Origin: Aliagarivorans marinus DSM 23064
GTDB taxonomy: Bacteria > Pseudomonadota > Gammaproteobacteria > Enterobacterales > Celerinatantimonadaceae
Reading direction: 5' to 3'
NCBI RefSeq assembly: GCF_000429485.1
Contig: NZ_AUBY01000016.1
Span: 1-64,000, forward strand
DNA length: 64,000 bases
The position numbers were made by a program, and so were the translations under genes. This document shows, piece by piece, positions 25,355 to 33,835 of this stretch. The notes under the pieces are model-generated. The model made no database searches. It saw nothing but the letters and a program-made list of their open reading frames with translations, and had not been told where the DNA came from. Position 1 is the first letter of the stretch. Every line of letters starts with the position of its first letter.

Positions 25355-26630
25355 TGCCTACCAGATCTTCGACTCGCGCGGTCAACCGACCGTTGAGGTG
25401 GAGCTGGTGCTAGCCAACGGCGTTAAAGGCTACGGCTTGGTGCCTTCGGGCGCATCAACCGGGCAGTTTGAAGCACTAGAGTTGCGTGATGGCGATAAGG
25501 CGCGCTTTGGCGGCAAGTCGGTGTTTAAGGCGCTGAGCCACATCAAAGGCGAGATCGCCAAGCTGGTGGTGGGCATGGACGTGCGCGAGCAAGGCAAGAT
25601 CGACCAAGCCATGTGCGAGCTGGATGGCACCGCCAATAAGTCGCGTTTGGGCGCTAATGCCATTTTGGGCGTATCGCTGGCGGTGGCCGATGCCGCGGCC
25701 AAGCTGGCCGGCGTGCCACTCTATCAAAGCTTGGGCGGCGGCGAAGGCAACTTGATTGCACTGCCAGAGATCCAACTGGTGGGCGGCGGCGCACACGCCC
25801 AGTGGCGCACCGACGTTCAGGACTTCCTACTGATTGTGAATGGAGCTAGCGACTACGAGCAAACCTTGGAGGCCACCTACAACATCTACCAAACCGCCCA
25901 GTCACTGCTAAAACAGCGTGGCTTGTTAGGCGGCTGCGCCGATGAAGGCGGCTTCTGGCCAAACTTCTCGCGGCACTATCAGATCTTCGATTTTGTGGTG
26001 GAGTCGATTGAGAAGGCCGGCTACAAGCCGGGTAAAGAGGTGTCCATCTCCCTCGATATCGCTGCATCTGACCTCTATCGTGACGGTAAATACCACCTGC
26101 CACTGGATGATGCCAGTTACACCAGCGAGGAGTTTCTCAAGCTGATGCTCGATTGGTGCGAGCGCTATCCGGTGCTATCGATTGAAGATCCCTTCGCCGA
26201 TACCGACCCGGATATGTGGCGCGCCTTCACCGCGCAAGTGGGCGATCGGGTGCAGGTGATTGGCGATGACCTTTTCACCACCAATCCTGCGCGGATCCGC
26301 GAGGGCATCGAGCAGAAGCTGGCTAACAGCGTGCTGATTAAGCTCAATCAGATCGGCACGGTGTCTGAGACCATCGATGCTATTCGTTTGACCCAACAAG
26401 CCGGATGGCTGCCTGTGGTGTCGGCGCGTTCGGGCGAAACCGAAGATGCCTTTATCTAGCATCTGGCGGTGGCCACTAACGCCGGACAGCTTAAGGTGGG
26501 CTCATTTACCCGCAGTGAGCGGATGGTGAAATGGAATGAGCTGCTGCGGATTCAACGTCAGTTGGGCGATAAGGCCCGCTTTATTGGCGGTGAGATCTAC
26601 CAGCAGTTGGCGCAGCCGGTTGAGGCTTAG
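25335..26630 (+). pseudogene. Divergent enolase paralogue interrupted by an in-frame TAG
   Basis: The frame encodes 431 positions, normal enolase length, with a TAG at 26457-26459 (position 375). Before it come IFDSRGQPTVEVEL, PSGASTG, ELRDGD, ADEGGFWPN, SIEDPF, GDDLFTTNP, IKLNQIGT (catalytic Lys) and RSGETED. After it, the same frame continues with [21 protein letters not shown] to a proper stop, so only one codon is disturbed. The residue after VQ is Asp (VQDF) where enolases have Glu (QEF), and SARSGETED has Ala for the conserved His, hinting at a different substrate. The truncated product would lack the Lys of the QLK block that binds the carboxylate. A single-base nonsense mutation or sequencing error is most likely; readthrough is less so. 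ATG at 25335 follows AAGGAG. Confidence 0.85.
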
Positions 26631-26685
26631 GCGCTGCCACGACAAGTAACTCTCTGCTCGCTTTGAAGGGGCGAGAGTCAATACT

Positions 26686-26731
26686 CGGCCATCGTGTCTA
26701 AAGGCAGGATGGCCGTTATTTTTCTGTTTTT
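26686..26731 (+). terminator. Rho-independent terminator after enolase paralogue
   Basis: CGGCCATC and GATGGCCG form an 8-bp stem followed by TTATTTTTCTGTTTTT. It ends the five-gene operon and shows that the distal part of the enolase frame still lies inside the transcription unit. Confidence 0.9.
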
Positions 26732-26894
26732 AACCGATACTTGATGACGTCATCTTGTTACTAGCGCCTCCCTAGGTTTTATTTGATTTCAACGTTGCGA
26801 TGGGGACTTGCTATATAAATAACCAAAGCGTCTTGTTATAATTTAACGCTTGCTGCGTTTAGGCTATTCCTAAATGTTGCTTGCGTATTAATAT

Positions 26895-27590
26895 TTGAAA
26901 AGAAGAGCCGTTAACTTGCCTGGTAGTACCTCAAAAAATAAAATCCCTTTCGATTTTAGCTTTATTGCGAGCTTTAACAAGCTAGGCGGTCGCCTGTCCT
27001 CTATTATTGACTTGTCTCAGATATCGGGGCTTAGCTTTACTGACGGGCTCAATTGGTTGTCTTCATCTGACTGGCGATACACCAAGACCCTCAAGGACGT
27101 CGATGACACCAACTGGGGCGCGCTGCTATTGGCCTCTGTGTGTTGTAACAGTGACGAGTATAGCTACGTCAACGTTGTGCCCGACTCTGGTTTACCGACA
27201 AAAGGCTTAATCAATCGAGGCAGATATGCGCTGCCTTTTGTGTTGTTTGCTGATGAGTCTGCAAACTTTTACGTGGCGATGCCTCAGGAGTATCAGACCT
27301 GCATTGATCTGCTATGTCCTGATATTGGCTTGAATTTACTCAATGTTGATGCAGAGACTGAGCAAGATTTTGTTGACGATGTTTTGCTCTATGCTGAGGT
27401 GTTCTCTACTTACAAGGAAACCCGTGTAGAAGAACAGATATGGTTAAGCAAGCAATTAAAGCTATCAAGAAAAGATGATTTAAACCTATCACTTCATGAT
27501 TTAGATGTGTCAATTGATCGTGAAATAGAGAGCTTTGCGAAGCTAATGCGTTCTGCGATTGAAAATGCGACTTTTGAACTAAGCGCATAG
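26895..27590 (+). CDS. Uncharacterised protein
   Basis: A protein of about 231 residues that I do not recognise. The frame opens at TTG (26895) with a second TTG 21 bases later; no ATG is near, and the AGAAGAG stretch could serve the second, so the start is uncertain. It has no signal peptide or membrane span. The middle is aromatic and acidic (YALPFVLFADESANFYVAMP, then DAETEQDFVDDVLLYAEVF), and the C-terminus is charged and helical. It stands alone, convergent to a small membrane-protein gene ten bases away. Immunity-like SUFU or SMI1 proteins have a similar size, but I see no decisive motif. Confidence 0.6.
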   Translation: MKRRAVNLPGSTSKNKIPFDFSFIASFNKLGGRLSSIIDLSQISGLSFTDGLNWLSSSDWRYTKTLKDVDDTNWGALLLASVCCNSDEYSYVNVVPDSGLPTKGLINRGRYALPFVLFADESANFYVAMPQEYQTCIDLLCPDIGLNLLNVDAETEQDFVDDVLLYAEVFSTYKETRVEEQIWLSKQLKLSRKDDLNLSLHDLDVSIDREIESFAKLMRSAIENATFELSA

Positions 27591-27599
27591 GTGTCTACT

Positions 27600-27965
27600 T
27601 TAGTAAAGAGCTAGATGTATCAAGTCTCCATAACCCCAAATTACCGTTCCAGAAATCGCAATAGCAGCGGTTACATATTTTAGCGATTCTATTAAGCGTA
27701 AATAAGTAGGCGATACGGGTAGCCTGCGACCATGTGTTGTCTGTTTACTTGTCCCACAAACTGGCGTATAGGCCCAAGTAATCTTAAAAAGTACGTACTC
27801 CATGATTGCAGAACACAGCACCACCAATGAGCCGCTACGTTGAAACCACCCTGCGGCATCCGCACTGCTATAGCCTATGCCATGCCAGGTAATCACTGGC
27901 AACATCAGCGAAAGAGCCATTAACGTGGGAATCAGAGCGATGTCTTTTTTTAGTTTTGTGTTCAT
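27600..27965 (-). CDS. Small uncharacterised membrane protein
   Basis: A 121-residue protein with three likely membrane spans: residues about 10-28, 43-62 and 95-114. The loop between spans two and three is basic. There is no recognised domain. The start ATG at 27965 has only a weak upstream site. It is convergent with the orphan gene at 26895 and codirectional with the LysR gene, separated by about 200 bases. Confidence 0.55.
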   Translation of the reverse strand: MNTKLKKDIALIPTLMALSLMLPVITWHGIGYSSADAAGWFQRSGSLVVLCSAIMEYVLFKITWAYTPVCGTSKQTTHGRRLPVSPTYLRLIESLKYVTAAIAISGTVIWGYGDLIHLALY

Positions 27966-28171
27966 AAGCTAACAGGTTTTCGAAATGCGAAAGGTGTTTG
28001 TGTCGCCGATAAATACGGGCCGCAGGCTGCTAATCGTTACGGGACAGAAAATGTCTGTGTGAGCATGTTGGAACGCGTGTTACTTAGAATGGCAGTTACC
28101 GTGTGCATCGAGTCAATGCAGCGCCCTTTGCAGAGGTTTATACCCGTGGGGCGTTGCTTCAATCATTTGGC

Positions 28172-29056
28172 TTACGCATTGCTTTCCATAGACTCTTTAA
28201 AAGCTGCAGTGATTGCTCGATGCACCACTTTGTGAATAGGAGTAGAGCGATTCGCGACGTTTGTGTTTAACACCCACTTGACTGGCATTTCTAATCCGTT
28301 AGGAGTTACCACTTTTTTTAAGTCCTCGCCAAGTAAGCTTTGAGGGAGCACACTGGCGACTTTTCCTTGTAGAAGAAGCTTTTTGGCGAAAGCAAGATTG
28401 TCAGTTTCTAACTTGTAATCAAACTCTACAGCACTCCTTTGGGAGTACTCTACATATATTCTTCGATACTCGCTCCAGCCATGCACATTCAACCTAAGAA
28501 AAGGCCAGTTTTTGACATCTTCCCACTGTACGTTTTGTGTCTTGGCTACAGAGACGACCAACAAGTCTTCGCAAACCACTTGCTGGTGGATATCAGCACT
28601 GCGCTCATCGCTCCAAAAGTGTAGGCCTGCATCTAGCTCTCGTGTGGCAATTGCGCGTTGAGAGTTGTGTTCCCAGGTGATGAGCTTCACCTCTGCATTG
28701 GGTAGAGCGTTCACTAGGTGGTTGTAAATTACTATGCCGCGATGCTCTAGCAATGCTGCTGGCATCGCTATAGTTAGTGTTTTCTTAAAGTGCTCTGGCG
28801 TAAAGCTTGTGGGAGAGGCGAGATTATCAATGTTTCGTATTGCTTGCTCGACAGTTGGTAGTATCGCGAGAGTGTAATCGGTTGGTTCCAGTCCATTCGT
28901 GGTTCGTTCGAAGAGCATGTCATCCAGCTGCTCTCTTAGGCGAGTTAGCTGCTTGCTGACTGCACTTTCTGTAATTCCTAGTTTCACTCCGGCTAACTTG
29001 AGGTTTCGCTTTTCTTTTAACACCACTAAGGTTCGTAGCAAATTTAGATCTAACAT
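28172..29056 (-). CDS. LysR-family transcriptional regulator
   Basis: A 294-residue regulator. The N-terminal winged helix (LDLNLLRTLVVLKEKRNLKL, GITESAVSKQLTRLREQL) is followed by the effector-binding domain with the usual LASPTSFTPEHFKKTLTIAM linker. The start at 29056 gives the typical LysR beginning and has GGAG eight bases upstream. It is divergent from the anSME-like radical-SAM gene, about 156 bases apart, the classical LysR arrangement, so it probably controls that gene. The effector is unknown. Confidence 0.88.
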   Translation of the reverse strand: MLDLNLLRTLVVLKEKRNLKLAGVKLGITESAVSKQLTRLREQLDDMLFERTTNGLEPTDYTLAILPTVEQAIRNIDNLASPTSFTPEHFKKTLTIAMPAALLEHRGIVIYNHLVNALPNAEVKLITWEHNSQRAIATRELDAGLHFWSDERSADIHQQVVCEDLLVVSVAKTQNVQWEDVKNWPFLRLNVHGWSEYRRIYVEYSQRSAVEFDYKLETDNLAFAKKLLLQGKVASVLPQSLLGEDLKKVVTPNGLEMPVKWVLNTNVANRSTPIHKVVHRAITAAFKESMESNA

Positions 29057-29212
29057 TGATTTATCTCCGCTGAGGGCATGCAGTATAAAGCAGGCCGCTT
29101 TCCAATTCTTCAATCCCAGCTTTCTTACATATCAATCTATTCTACTTAATTTTGCTAGCTCATGGCTGTGCCGCTTACGTCGATACGGAGCGCCCCTTTG
29201 TCTGGAGAAAAC

Positions 29213-30508
29213 ATGTCTGAACCATTTGCTTCCTTAAGTCACTGTCGAGTCGTTACCGCTTCCGGTAGCCGCTGTGTTGCCGACAGCTGCGACTGTTTCC
29301 ACTTGGAGAGGGACAAGCTTGATTCGGAAATAGATGATTCGCAACTAGAGTGCCTGATACAGCAGTACATCGAAGCGAACGCGAGCGGTGAAGTTACCTT
29401 TTGTTGGCAAGGAGGGGAGCCAACCTTGATGGGGCTCGCTTTTTTCAACAAAGTAGTTGGGCTACAACAAAGGTACTCAGATGGGCGGACCATTCGCAAT
29501 GTCATTCAAACTGATGGCACTCGAATCAACGATGAGTGGTGCGAGTTTTTCAGACGTCATGAATTCTTAGTCGTGATCTCCATTGATGGGCCGGCTGATC
29601 TACATGACTTTTATCGGCTAAACAAAGGTGAAAAAGCTACCTATCGTCGTGTAATGGACGCCATTGAACGCCTCAAGCTACATGGTGTTCGATTTAGCAC
29701 GTTGACGATTGTTCATGCTGAGAATGCTAAATTTCCAAAGCGCATGTATGACTTTCTAGTCGGTATTGGTTCTAAGGCTATTCAGTTCGTTCCGTTGGTA
29801 GAGAAGCTGGGCGCGCGTCCGGCGTTAAATGGATTGACGCAGGCCTACTCGCTGCTTGGCAATAAATCTGGGGTGACTCAAAGATCGGTATCATCAGATG
29901 GCTATGGCCGTTTTTTAAGCGACGTTTTCGACCGTTGGTTGCAAAAAGATGTAGGGCAAGTCCATGTCGATATGTTCGATAGTGTGCTGTCTGCTTGGTG
30001 TGATCAACCCAGTAGTTTGTGCGTCCTGTCTCCTGCTTGTGGCTATTCACAAGCACCTGAAGCAAATGGCAACGTTTATCACTGCCTTGATTGCGCTTAT
30101 CCCCAAACAAAATCGGGAAGTATCCACAAGCAAACCTTGGCGGAGATGAAAAGTAGCGCAACAACGGTCGAGTTTAGTCTCAATAAGCAGCGCAGACTCA
30201 CAGGACAGTGTCAATCCTGCAGTTATCGTTTCGCCTGCCATGGCGGGTGCCCTAAGCACCGTTTTTCGAGTTCCCAAAGTGGCGAAGCACAGCACAACTA
30301 CTTATGTGAGGGGTTTCGACAGTTTTTTCGACATAGTGCATCGGCAATGCGTTTGATGCGAGATTTGATTGCTCGAGGGAGGGCCCCATCTGATGCGATG
30401 TTTATTCTCCAGCGGCAACAGGTTGTGACCGCTGAACTAGCCAGTAGTAGTGATGTACTTTGCTCTTTAGAAAGCGATAGTGCGTGTAAATGCGGCTCGG
30501 GAATGTAG
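29213..30508 (+). CDS. anSME-like radical-SAM/SPASM protein with a shifted cysteine motif
   Basis: A 431-residue relative of anaerobic sulfatase-maturating enzymes, which oxidise a Cys or Ser of sulfatases to formylglycine. The family blocks FCWQGGEPTLMG, IQTDGTRINDEWCEFF, VVISIDGPADLHD, IQFVPLVEKLG and the SPASM-type CQSCSYRFACHGGCPKHRF are present. The radical-SAM cluster motif, normally C-x3-C-x2-C before FY, reads C21-VADS-C26-D-C28-FH: the middle cysteine is one place late and Ser stands in its usual position. The cluster may be altered or lost. The protein ends with CKCGSGM, resembling half of a SEC-C zinc motif. No sulfatase gene lies in the window. Start at 29213 follows GGAGA. Confidence 0.8.
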   Translation: MSEPFASLSHCRVVTASGSRCVADSCDCFHLERDKLDSEIDDSQLECLIQQYIEANASGEVTFCWQGGEPTLMGLAFFNKVVGLQQRYSDGRTIRNVIQTDGTRINDEWCEFFRRHEFLVVISIDGPADLHDFYRLNKGEKATYRRVMDAIERLKLHGVRFSTLTIVHAENAKFPKRMYDFLVGIGSKAIQFVPLVEKLGARPALNGLTQAYSLLGNKSGVTQRSVSSDGYGRFLSDVFDRWLQKDVGQVHVDMFDSVLSAWCDQPSSLCVLSPACGYSQAPEANGNVYHCLDCAYPQTKSGSIHKQTLAEMKSSATTVEFSLNKQRRLTGQCQSCSYRFACHGGCPKHRFSSSQSGEAQHNYLCEGFRQFFRHSASAMRLMRDLIARGRAPSDAMFILQRQQVVTAELASSSDVLCSLESDSACKCGSGM

Positions 30509-30656
30509 CCGGGCATTGTTATGTGTTTCGTTGGGCTCTGTTACTGAACGTCGGTTTTGTGTCCCCAACACTTCCCAGTAACAGGGCTCAGCGAAGCACC
30601 TCTTTGTGAGCCCGTTGTAGCGGCTTGTTTTAGGGCTGTGTAGTGAAAGGATAACC

Positions 30657-31844
30657 GTGTACCTACCTCTTGTGATTCTTTCTGTATTTGCTTTTCTTTT
30701 CAGCATATTGGCCGGCAAGCTGGAGACGCTTCCTATTTCGGGCCCAATTCTCTTCATTATGTTTGGTGCGGTGGTTGGGCCCTTTGGCTTGAACTGGCTA
30801 AGCCTTGAGGCTACTCCGATAGAGCTTAAAGTACTTGCAGACTTGGTTTTGGCGCTCATTCTGTTCTCAGATGCAGCCAATGTTAATCGGCGCGCGTTAA
30901 AAGCTAGCTTGCACATCCCCTTGCGAATGCTCAGCGTTGGTTTAACCGGGGTGATTCTGCTTGGCGCCGGTGTCGCCAAGTTGATTTTTCCTGAGTTGTC
31001 CACCTGGAGTGTCGCGCTATTGGCGACAATGCTTGCTGCTACTGATGCGGCCTTGGGTAAATCGGTCGTGGTTAACAAGCAAGTGCCAGAGCAAGTACGC
31101 ATGAGTTTGAATGTTGAAAGCGGGCTAAATGATGGGCTGTGCGTACCCATTTTGTTTGTGTTTATCGCGTTAGCCTCGTCAACAGGACATAACGTGTGGG
31201 AATTGGCGTTTTCTCTAATTATCAAAGAGATCGGTATAGGCTTGCTGGTTGGCATAGGCATTACTGGCGTGGGGCTGTTGCTGGGGTATTTCGCGTGGCG
31301 CGCTGGATACATCACCAAGCTTTGGGGGCAGATGTCGGTTACCTTCTTAAGTTTGCTGTGTTTTTCGGCAGCGGAAAGCGTACATGGGAGTGGCTACATT
31401 GCAGCGTTCACCGGAGGGCTTTTGTTCGGTTATGTAACCCGAAGGTTGTCTCATCAGTTGGTGCTCGATACCGAAGGGTTCGGTGAGGGCATGGCAATGC
31501 TCACTTGGGTGCTGTTTGGCTCTATCGTGGTACCGGCGGTAATTGCACATATCTCTGGCACGATCGTTCTTTATGCTGTGTTAAGTCTGACGGTGATACG
31601 AATGCTACCTATTTTGCTTTCGCTGGCAGGAACCGGAGAGAACATGGGTAACTGTTTGTTTCTCTCATGGTTTGGACCAAGGGGCTTAGCCAGCATCGTG
31701 TTCGCTATACACGTTTTGAGCCATCAGGTGCCAGAGGCGGAGTTTTTGGCTGTGGTTGTCGCCTGTACGGTACTGCTAAGCGCCGTCGCACATGGATTGA
31801 CCGCGATACCGTTCACCAAGTGGTTGATAGTGAAAAATCAGTAG
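30657..31844 (+). CDS. CPA1-type cation/proton antiporter (NhaP-like)
   Basis: A 395-residue inner-membrane antiporter with about 11-12 spans. It carries the CPA1 family blocks GPILFIMFGAVVGPFGLNWL, LVLALILFSDAANVN, ATMLAATDAALGKSVV and ESGLNDGLCVP, the last holding the Asn-Asp pair that binds the cation. It exchanges sodium or potassium for protons. It starts with GTG after AAAGGA. It lies about 150 bases after the radical-SAM gene, and may be co-transcribed or independent. Confidence 0.88.
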   Translation: MYLPLVILSVFAFLFSILAGKLETLPISGPILFIMFGAVVGPFGLNWLSLEATPIELKVLADLVLALILFSDAANVNRRALKASLHIPLRMLSVGLTGVILLGAGVAKLIFPELSTWSVALLATMLAATDAALGKSVVVNKQVPEQVRMSLNVESGLNDGLCVPILFVFIALASSTGHNVWELAFSLIIKEIGIGLLVGIGITGVGLLLGYFAWRAGYITKLWGQMSVTFLSLLCFSAAESVHGSGYIAAFTGGLLFGYVTRRLSHQLVLDTEGFGEGMAMLTWVLFGSIVVPAVIAHISGTIVLYAVLSLTVIRMLPILLSLAGTGENMGNCLFLSWFGPRGLASIVFAIHVLSHQVPEAEFLAVVVACTVLLSAVAHGLTAIPFTKWLIVKNQ

Positions 31845-31942
31845 TCGCTTCCACAGTTTTCTAGACCGATACATCTTTTGAGTGAACATCAAACTAGCGC
31901 GATAGCCTCGTCCGTGGTTGGACAAGGCGTATTGGATGCAGA

Positions 31943-33088
31943 TTAATACTTACTCACCATATCGCCCAGTTGAATGTTCCCACTCATGCTCGGGTCCACT
32001 GCCTGTACGATGGCGTTGCGTTGGTAGACTTGCTCAACCTTGAGCGCTGTTCCCACGGGCTGGCGCTCTTGGCGTGGGATCTGCCAGTCACCCCAGTGGA
32101 AGCGCTGGTGGTCGACATCGAGCAGCATGCCGGGCTGGATCTGGTTGTTGTGGCCGAGATTGATCTGCCAGCGGTCTTCATCGAGCTGGCGCACGATATA
32201 GCCTTGCAATGGCTGGCAGGCGAGTAGGGCGTCGATATCGCGGATGATCGAATAGAGCATGTCGTTGACCGCATCGCCGTAGTCAGACAGCCAGAACTCG
32301 GCGCTGGCGGGGTAGACAATCTTCTCGGCCTTAAAGCGCCACTCGGTATGCAGGCTGTAGCGTTTGTTGTAGATCTCCTCGAGGTCTACCGCGTTGTAGA
32401 CCCGCACATTAACCACGAAGTAGCGATTGGGGTAGCTCAGGGTAAAGTGCTTGGGCTGGTGCTTGCGATCGAGGCTGATGTTCTCAATCTCTAAGCCGAG
32501 CAGGTATTGGGCGTCGTAACGCTTGGCTAAGTCTTTGATACCTTGGTAGTTATGGCTACCCGGCTTGTAGTAGTTCTGCGGCAGCTTGGGCGGGTGAAGT
32601 ACGTTAAACTGCTGCGCCACTTCGCGGGCGATATCGTAGCTGCGCTGCTCGACGGCGGGGGACATGTCGTGCAGTTGGCCCACGTTAATGGTGGCCTGGG
32701 GTTTGAGAAATGGCGGCAGCAGTAACAGGTTTTTGCTGTAGCCGCTGGCTTTACATTGGCTGAGGATCGGGAAGACATCGGCGCCCATCTCCACATAGTA
32801 GTGGTCGCCCTCGCGCCACTCTTTGACGATCTGAACGTTATGCAGATTACCCTTGGATACTACTTCCAACTGGTCAAGCGTCAGCTTTCCGTCGTTGACC
32901 TGGCTTATCGCCGTCACCGAGGCGCCGCTATACAGCAGCAGTTGCTTGACCGCATCTTGGGTCGCCTCACTACGTGCCTGTTGCTTACCTAAGCCATTGA
33001 TTGCGCTGCGTCCTTGCGCTTGCATCCATTCTGCTTGAGCGACTACTGAGTGCAGTAGTAACGCGAGAATCAGTGCTAGTTGCTTCAT
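31943..33088 (-). CDS. flgT: Flagellar H-ring protein FlgT
   Basis: A 381-residue periplasmic protein with a clear signal peptide (cleavage near VVAQA-EWM). The order of parts fits Vibrio FlgT: an N-terminal part with EWMQAQGRSAINGLGKQQAR, where a TolB/DUF-like domain follows, and a C-terminal SH3-like region (NNQIQPGMLLDVD, AIVQAVDPSMSGNIQLGD). FlgT builds the H ring around the basal body and is needed to anchor the motor of sodium-driven polar flagella. It is divergent from flgO-flgP. A possible sigma-54 promoter (GG-N10-GC) lies 25 bases upstream of its AGGAGG-led ATG. Confidence 0.93.
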   Translation of the reverse strand: MKQLALILALLLHSVVAQAEWMQAQGRSAINGLGKQQARSEATQDAVKQLLLYSGASVTAISQVNDGKLTLDQLEVVSKGNLHNVQIVKEWREGDHYYVEMGADVFPILSQCKASGYSKNLLLLPPFLKPQATINVGQLHDMSPAVEQRSYDIAREVAQQFNVLHPPKLPQNYYKPGSHNYQGIKDLAKRYDAQYLLGLEIENISLDRKHQPKHFTLSYPNRYFVVNVRVYNAVDLEEIYNKRYSLHTEWRFKAEKIVYPASAEFWLSDYGDAVNDMLYSIIRDIDALLACQPLQGYIVRQLDEDRWQINLGHNNQIQPGMLLDVDHQRFHWGDWQIPRQERQPVGTALKVEQVYQRNAIVQAVDPSMSGNIQLGDMVSKY

Positions 33089-33113
33089 ATGTCCCTCCTG
33101 TTGACAGCACAGA

Positions 33114-33132
33114 ATGCAATTACTATTCCCAA
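33114..33132 (-). promoter_or_regulatory. Possible sigma-54 promoter of flgT
   Basis: On the minus strand TTGGGAATAGTAATTGCAT has GG and GC separated by ten bases, the sigma-54 spacing, with TTGCA at the -12 part. The -24 part deviates from TGGCA. It mirrors the better flgO site in distance to the start codon. Confidence 0.45.
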
Positions 33133-33188
33133 GTACGACTATCGGCGGTATTACCCTCCGCCAGGCGCTGGAATTTTGGCAATAAATA

Positions 33189-33205
33189 CTGGAACGGTAA
33201 TTGCT
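33189..33205 (+). promoter_or_regulatory. Sigma-54 promoter of flgO-flgP
   Basis: CTGGAACGGTAATTGCT matches the sigma-54 consensus TTGGCACGNNNNTTGCT except for A in place of the central C (and the variable first base). GG and GC are ten bases apart. It lies 28 bases before the flgO ATG, as expected for FlrA/FlrC-type class 2 or 3 flagellar genes. Confidence 0.75.
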
Positions 33206-33232
33206 AAGATGCTGTAGATGGAGGATTTATCG

Positions 33233-33835
33233 ATGCGATATTTGAAGTTCTTGGTAGTCGCTGTGCTCTTGCAGGGAACCTTGCAAGGTTGTAGCCAAAA
33301 TAGCGAAACCTTTCATACGGCCAACTATACCTACGTAGAGCCGCGTGAGTCCCATGATAACAAGCTCTACATGTATGTGGACAGCTTATCTAAGCAGTTG
33401 GTTGACGGGGTTGAGATCCAAGCTGGCGAAACGGTCGCCATCAGCTCGGTGGCCGATTTGAATAGTTTAGAGGCCAGCGATGTCTTCGGACGGCAAATGT
33501 CGGAGGCAATGTTTGCCGCTTTGGACCAGTTGGGAGTGCGTACCGTCGAAGCGCGCTTAACCGGTCGCTTGCTGTTTGAGAGCAATCAGGGCGAGTTTAG
33601 CCTGTCGCGCGATGCAGAAAAGCTGCGCGATCGCATGGAGATCACCTACCTGATGGTGGGCAGTTATCAGCAAAGCCGCTCGGGCCGCCATGTGAATCTT
33701 CGTTTGGTTCACCTTGGCTCACAAGAAGTGGTCTCTGCCGCCTATGAGTTTGTACCGAATGCAATTGGAATTACCGGCCCTCGGGTCACGAATGAGAAAG
33801 GGAGCCTGGAGCGCCATGACCAAAGTTTTTTATAA
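33233..33835 (+). CDS. flgO: Flagellar outer-membrane lipoprotein FlgO
   Basis: A 200-residue lipoprotein. The signal peptide ends in a lipobox (LQGC, Cys at about residue 20), followed by the FlgO domain with VAISSVADLN, DVFGRQMSEAMFAAL and ITYLMVGSYQQSRSG. In Vibrio, FlgO and FlgP are outer-membrane proteins of the flagellar H-ring region needed for stable flagella and motility. The start at 33233 is set by the GGAGG eight bases upstream; an ATG 15 bases earlier overlaps that site. The gene overlaps flgP by 20 bases. Confidence 0.92.
   Translation: MRYLKFLVVAVLLQGTLQGCSQNSETFHTANYTYVEPRESHDNKLYMYVDSLSKQLVDGVEIQAGETVAISSVADLNSLEASDVFGRQMSEAMFAALDQLGVRTVEARLTGRLLFESNQGEFSLSRDAEKLRDRMEITYLMVGSYQQSRSGRHVNLRLVHLGSQEVVSAAYEFVPNAIGITGPRVTNEKGSLERHDQSFL

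Noticed and set aside
26457-26459. TAG read as pyrrolysine
   Set aside because: TAG is an ordinary stop for many genes in this window and no pyl genes are seen; a point mutation or sequence error is more likely.
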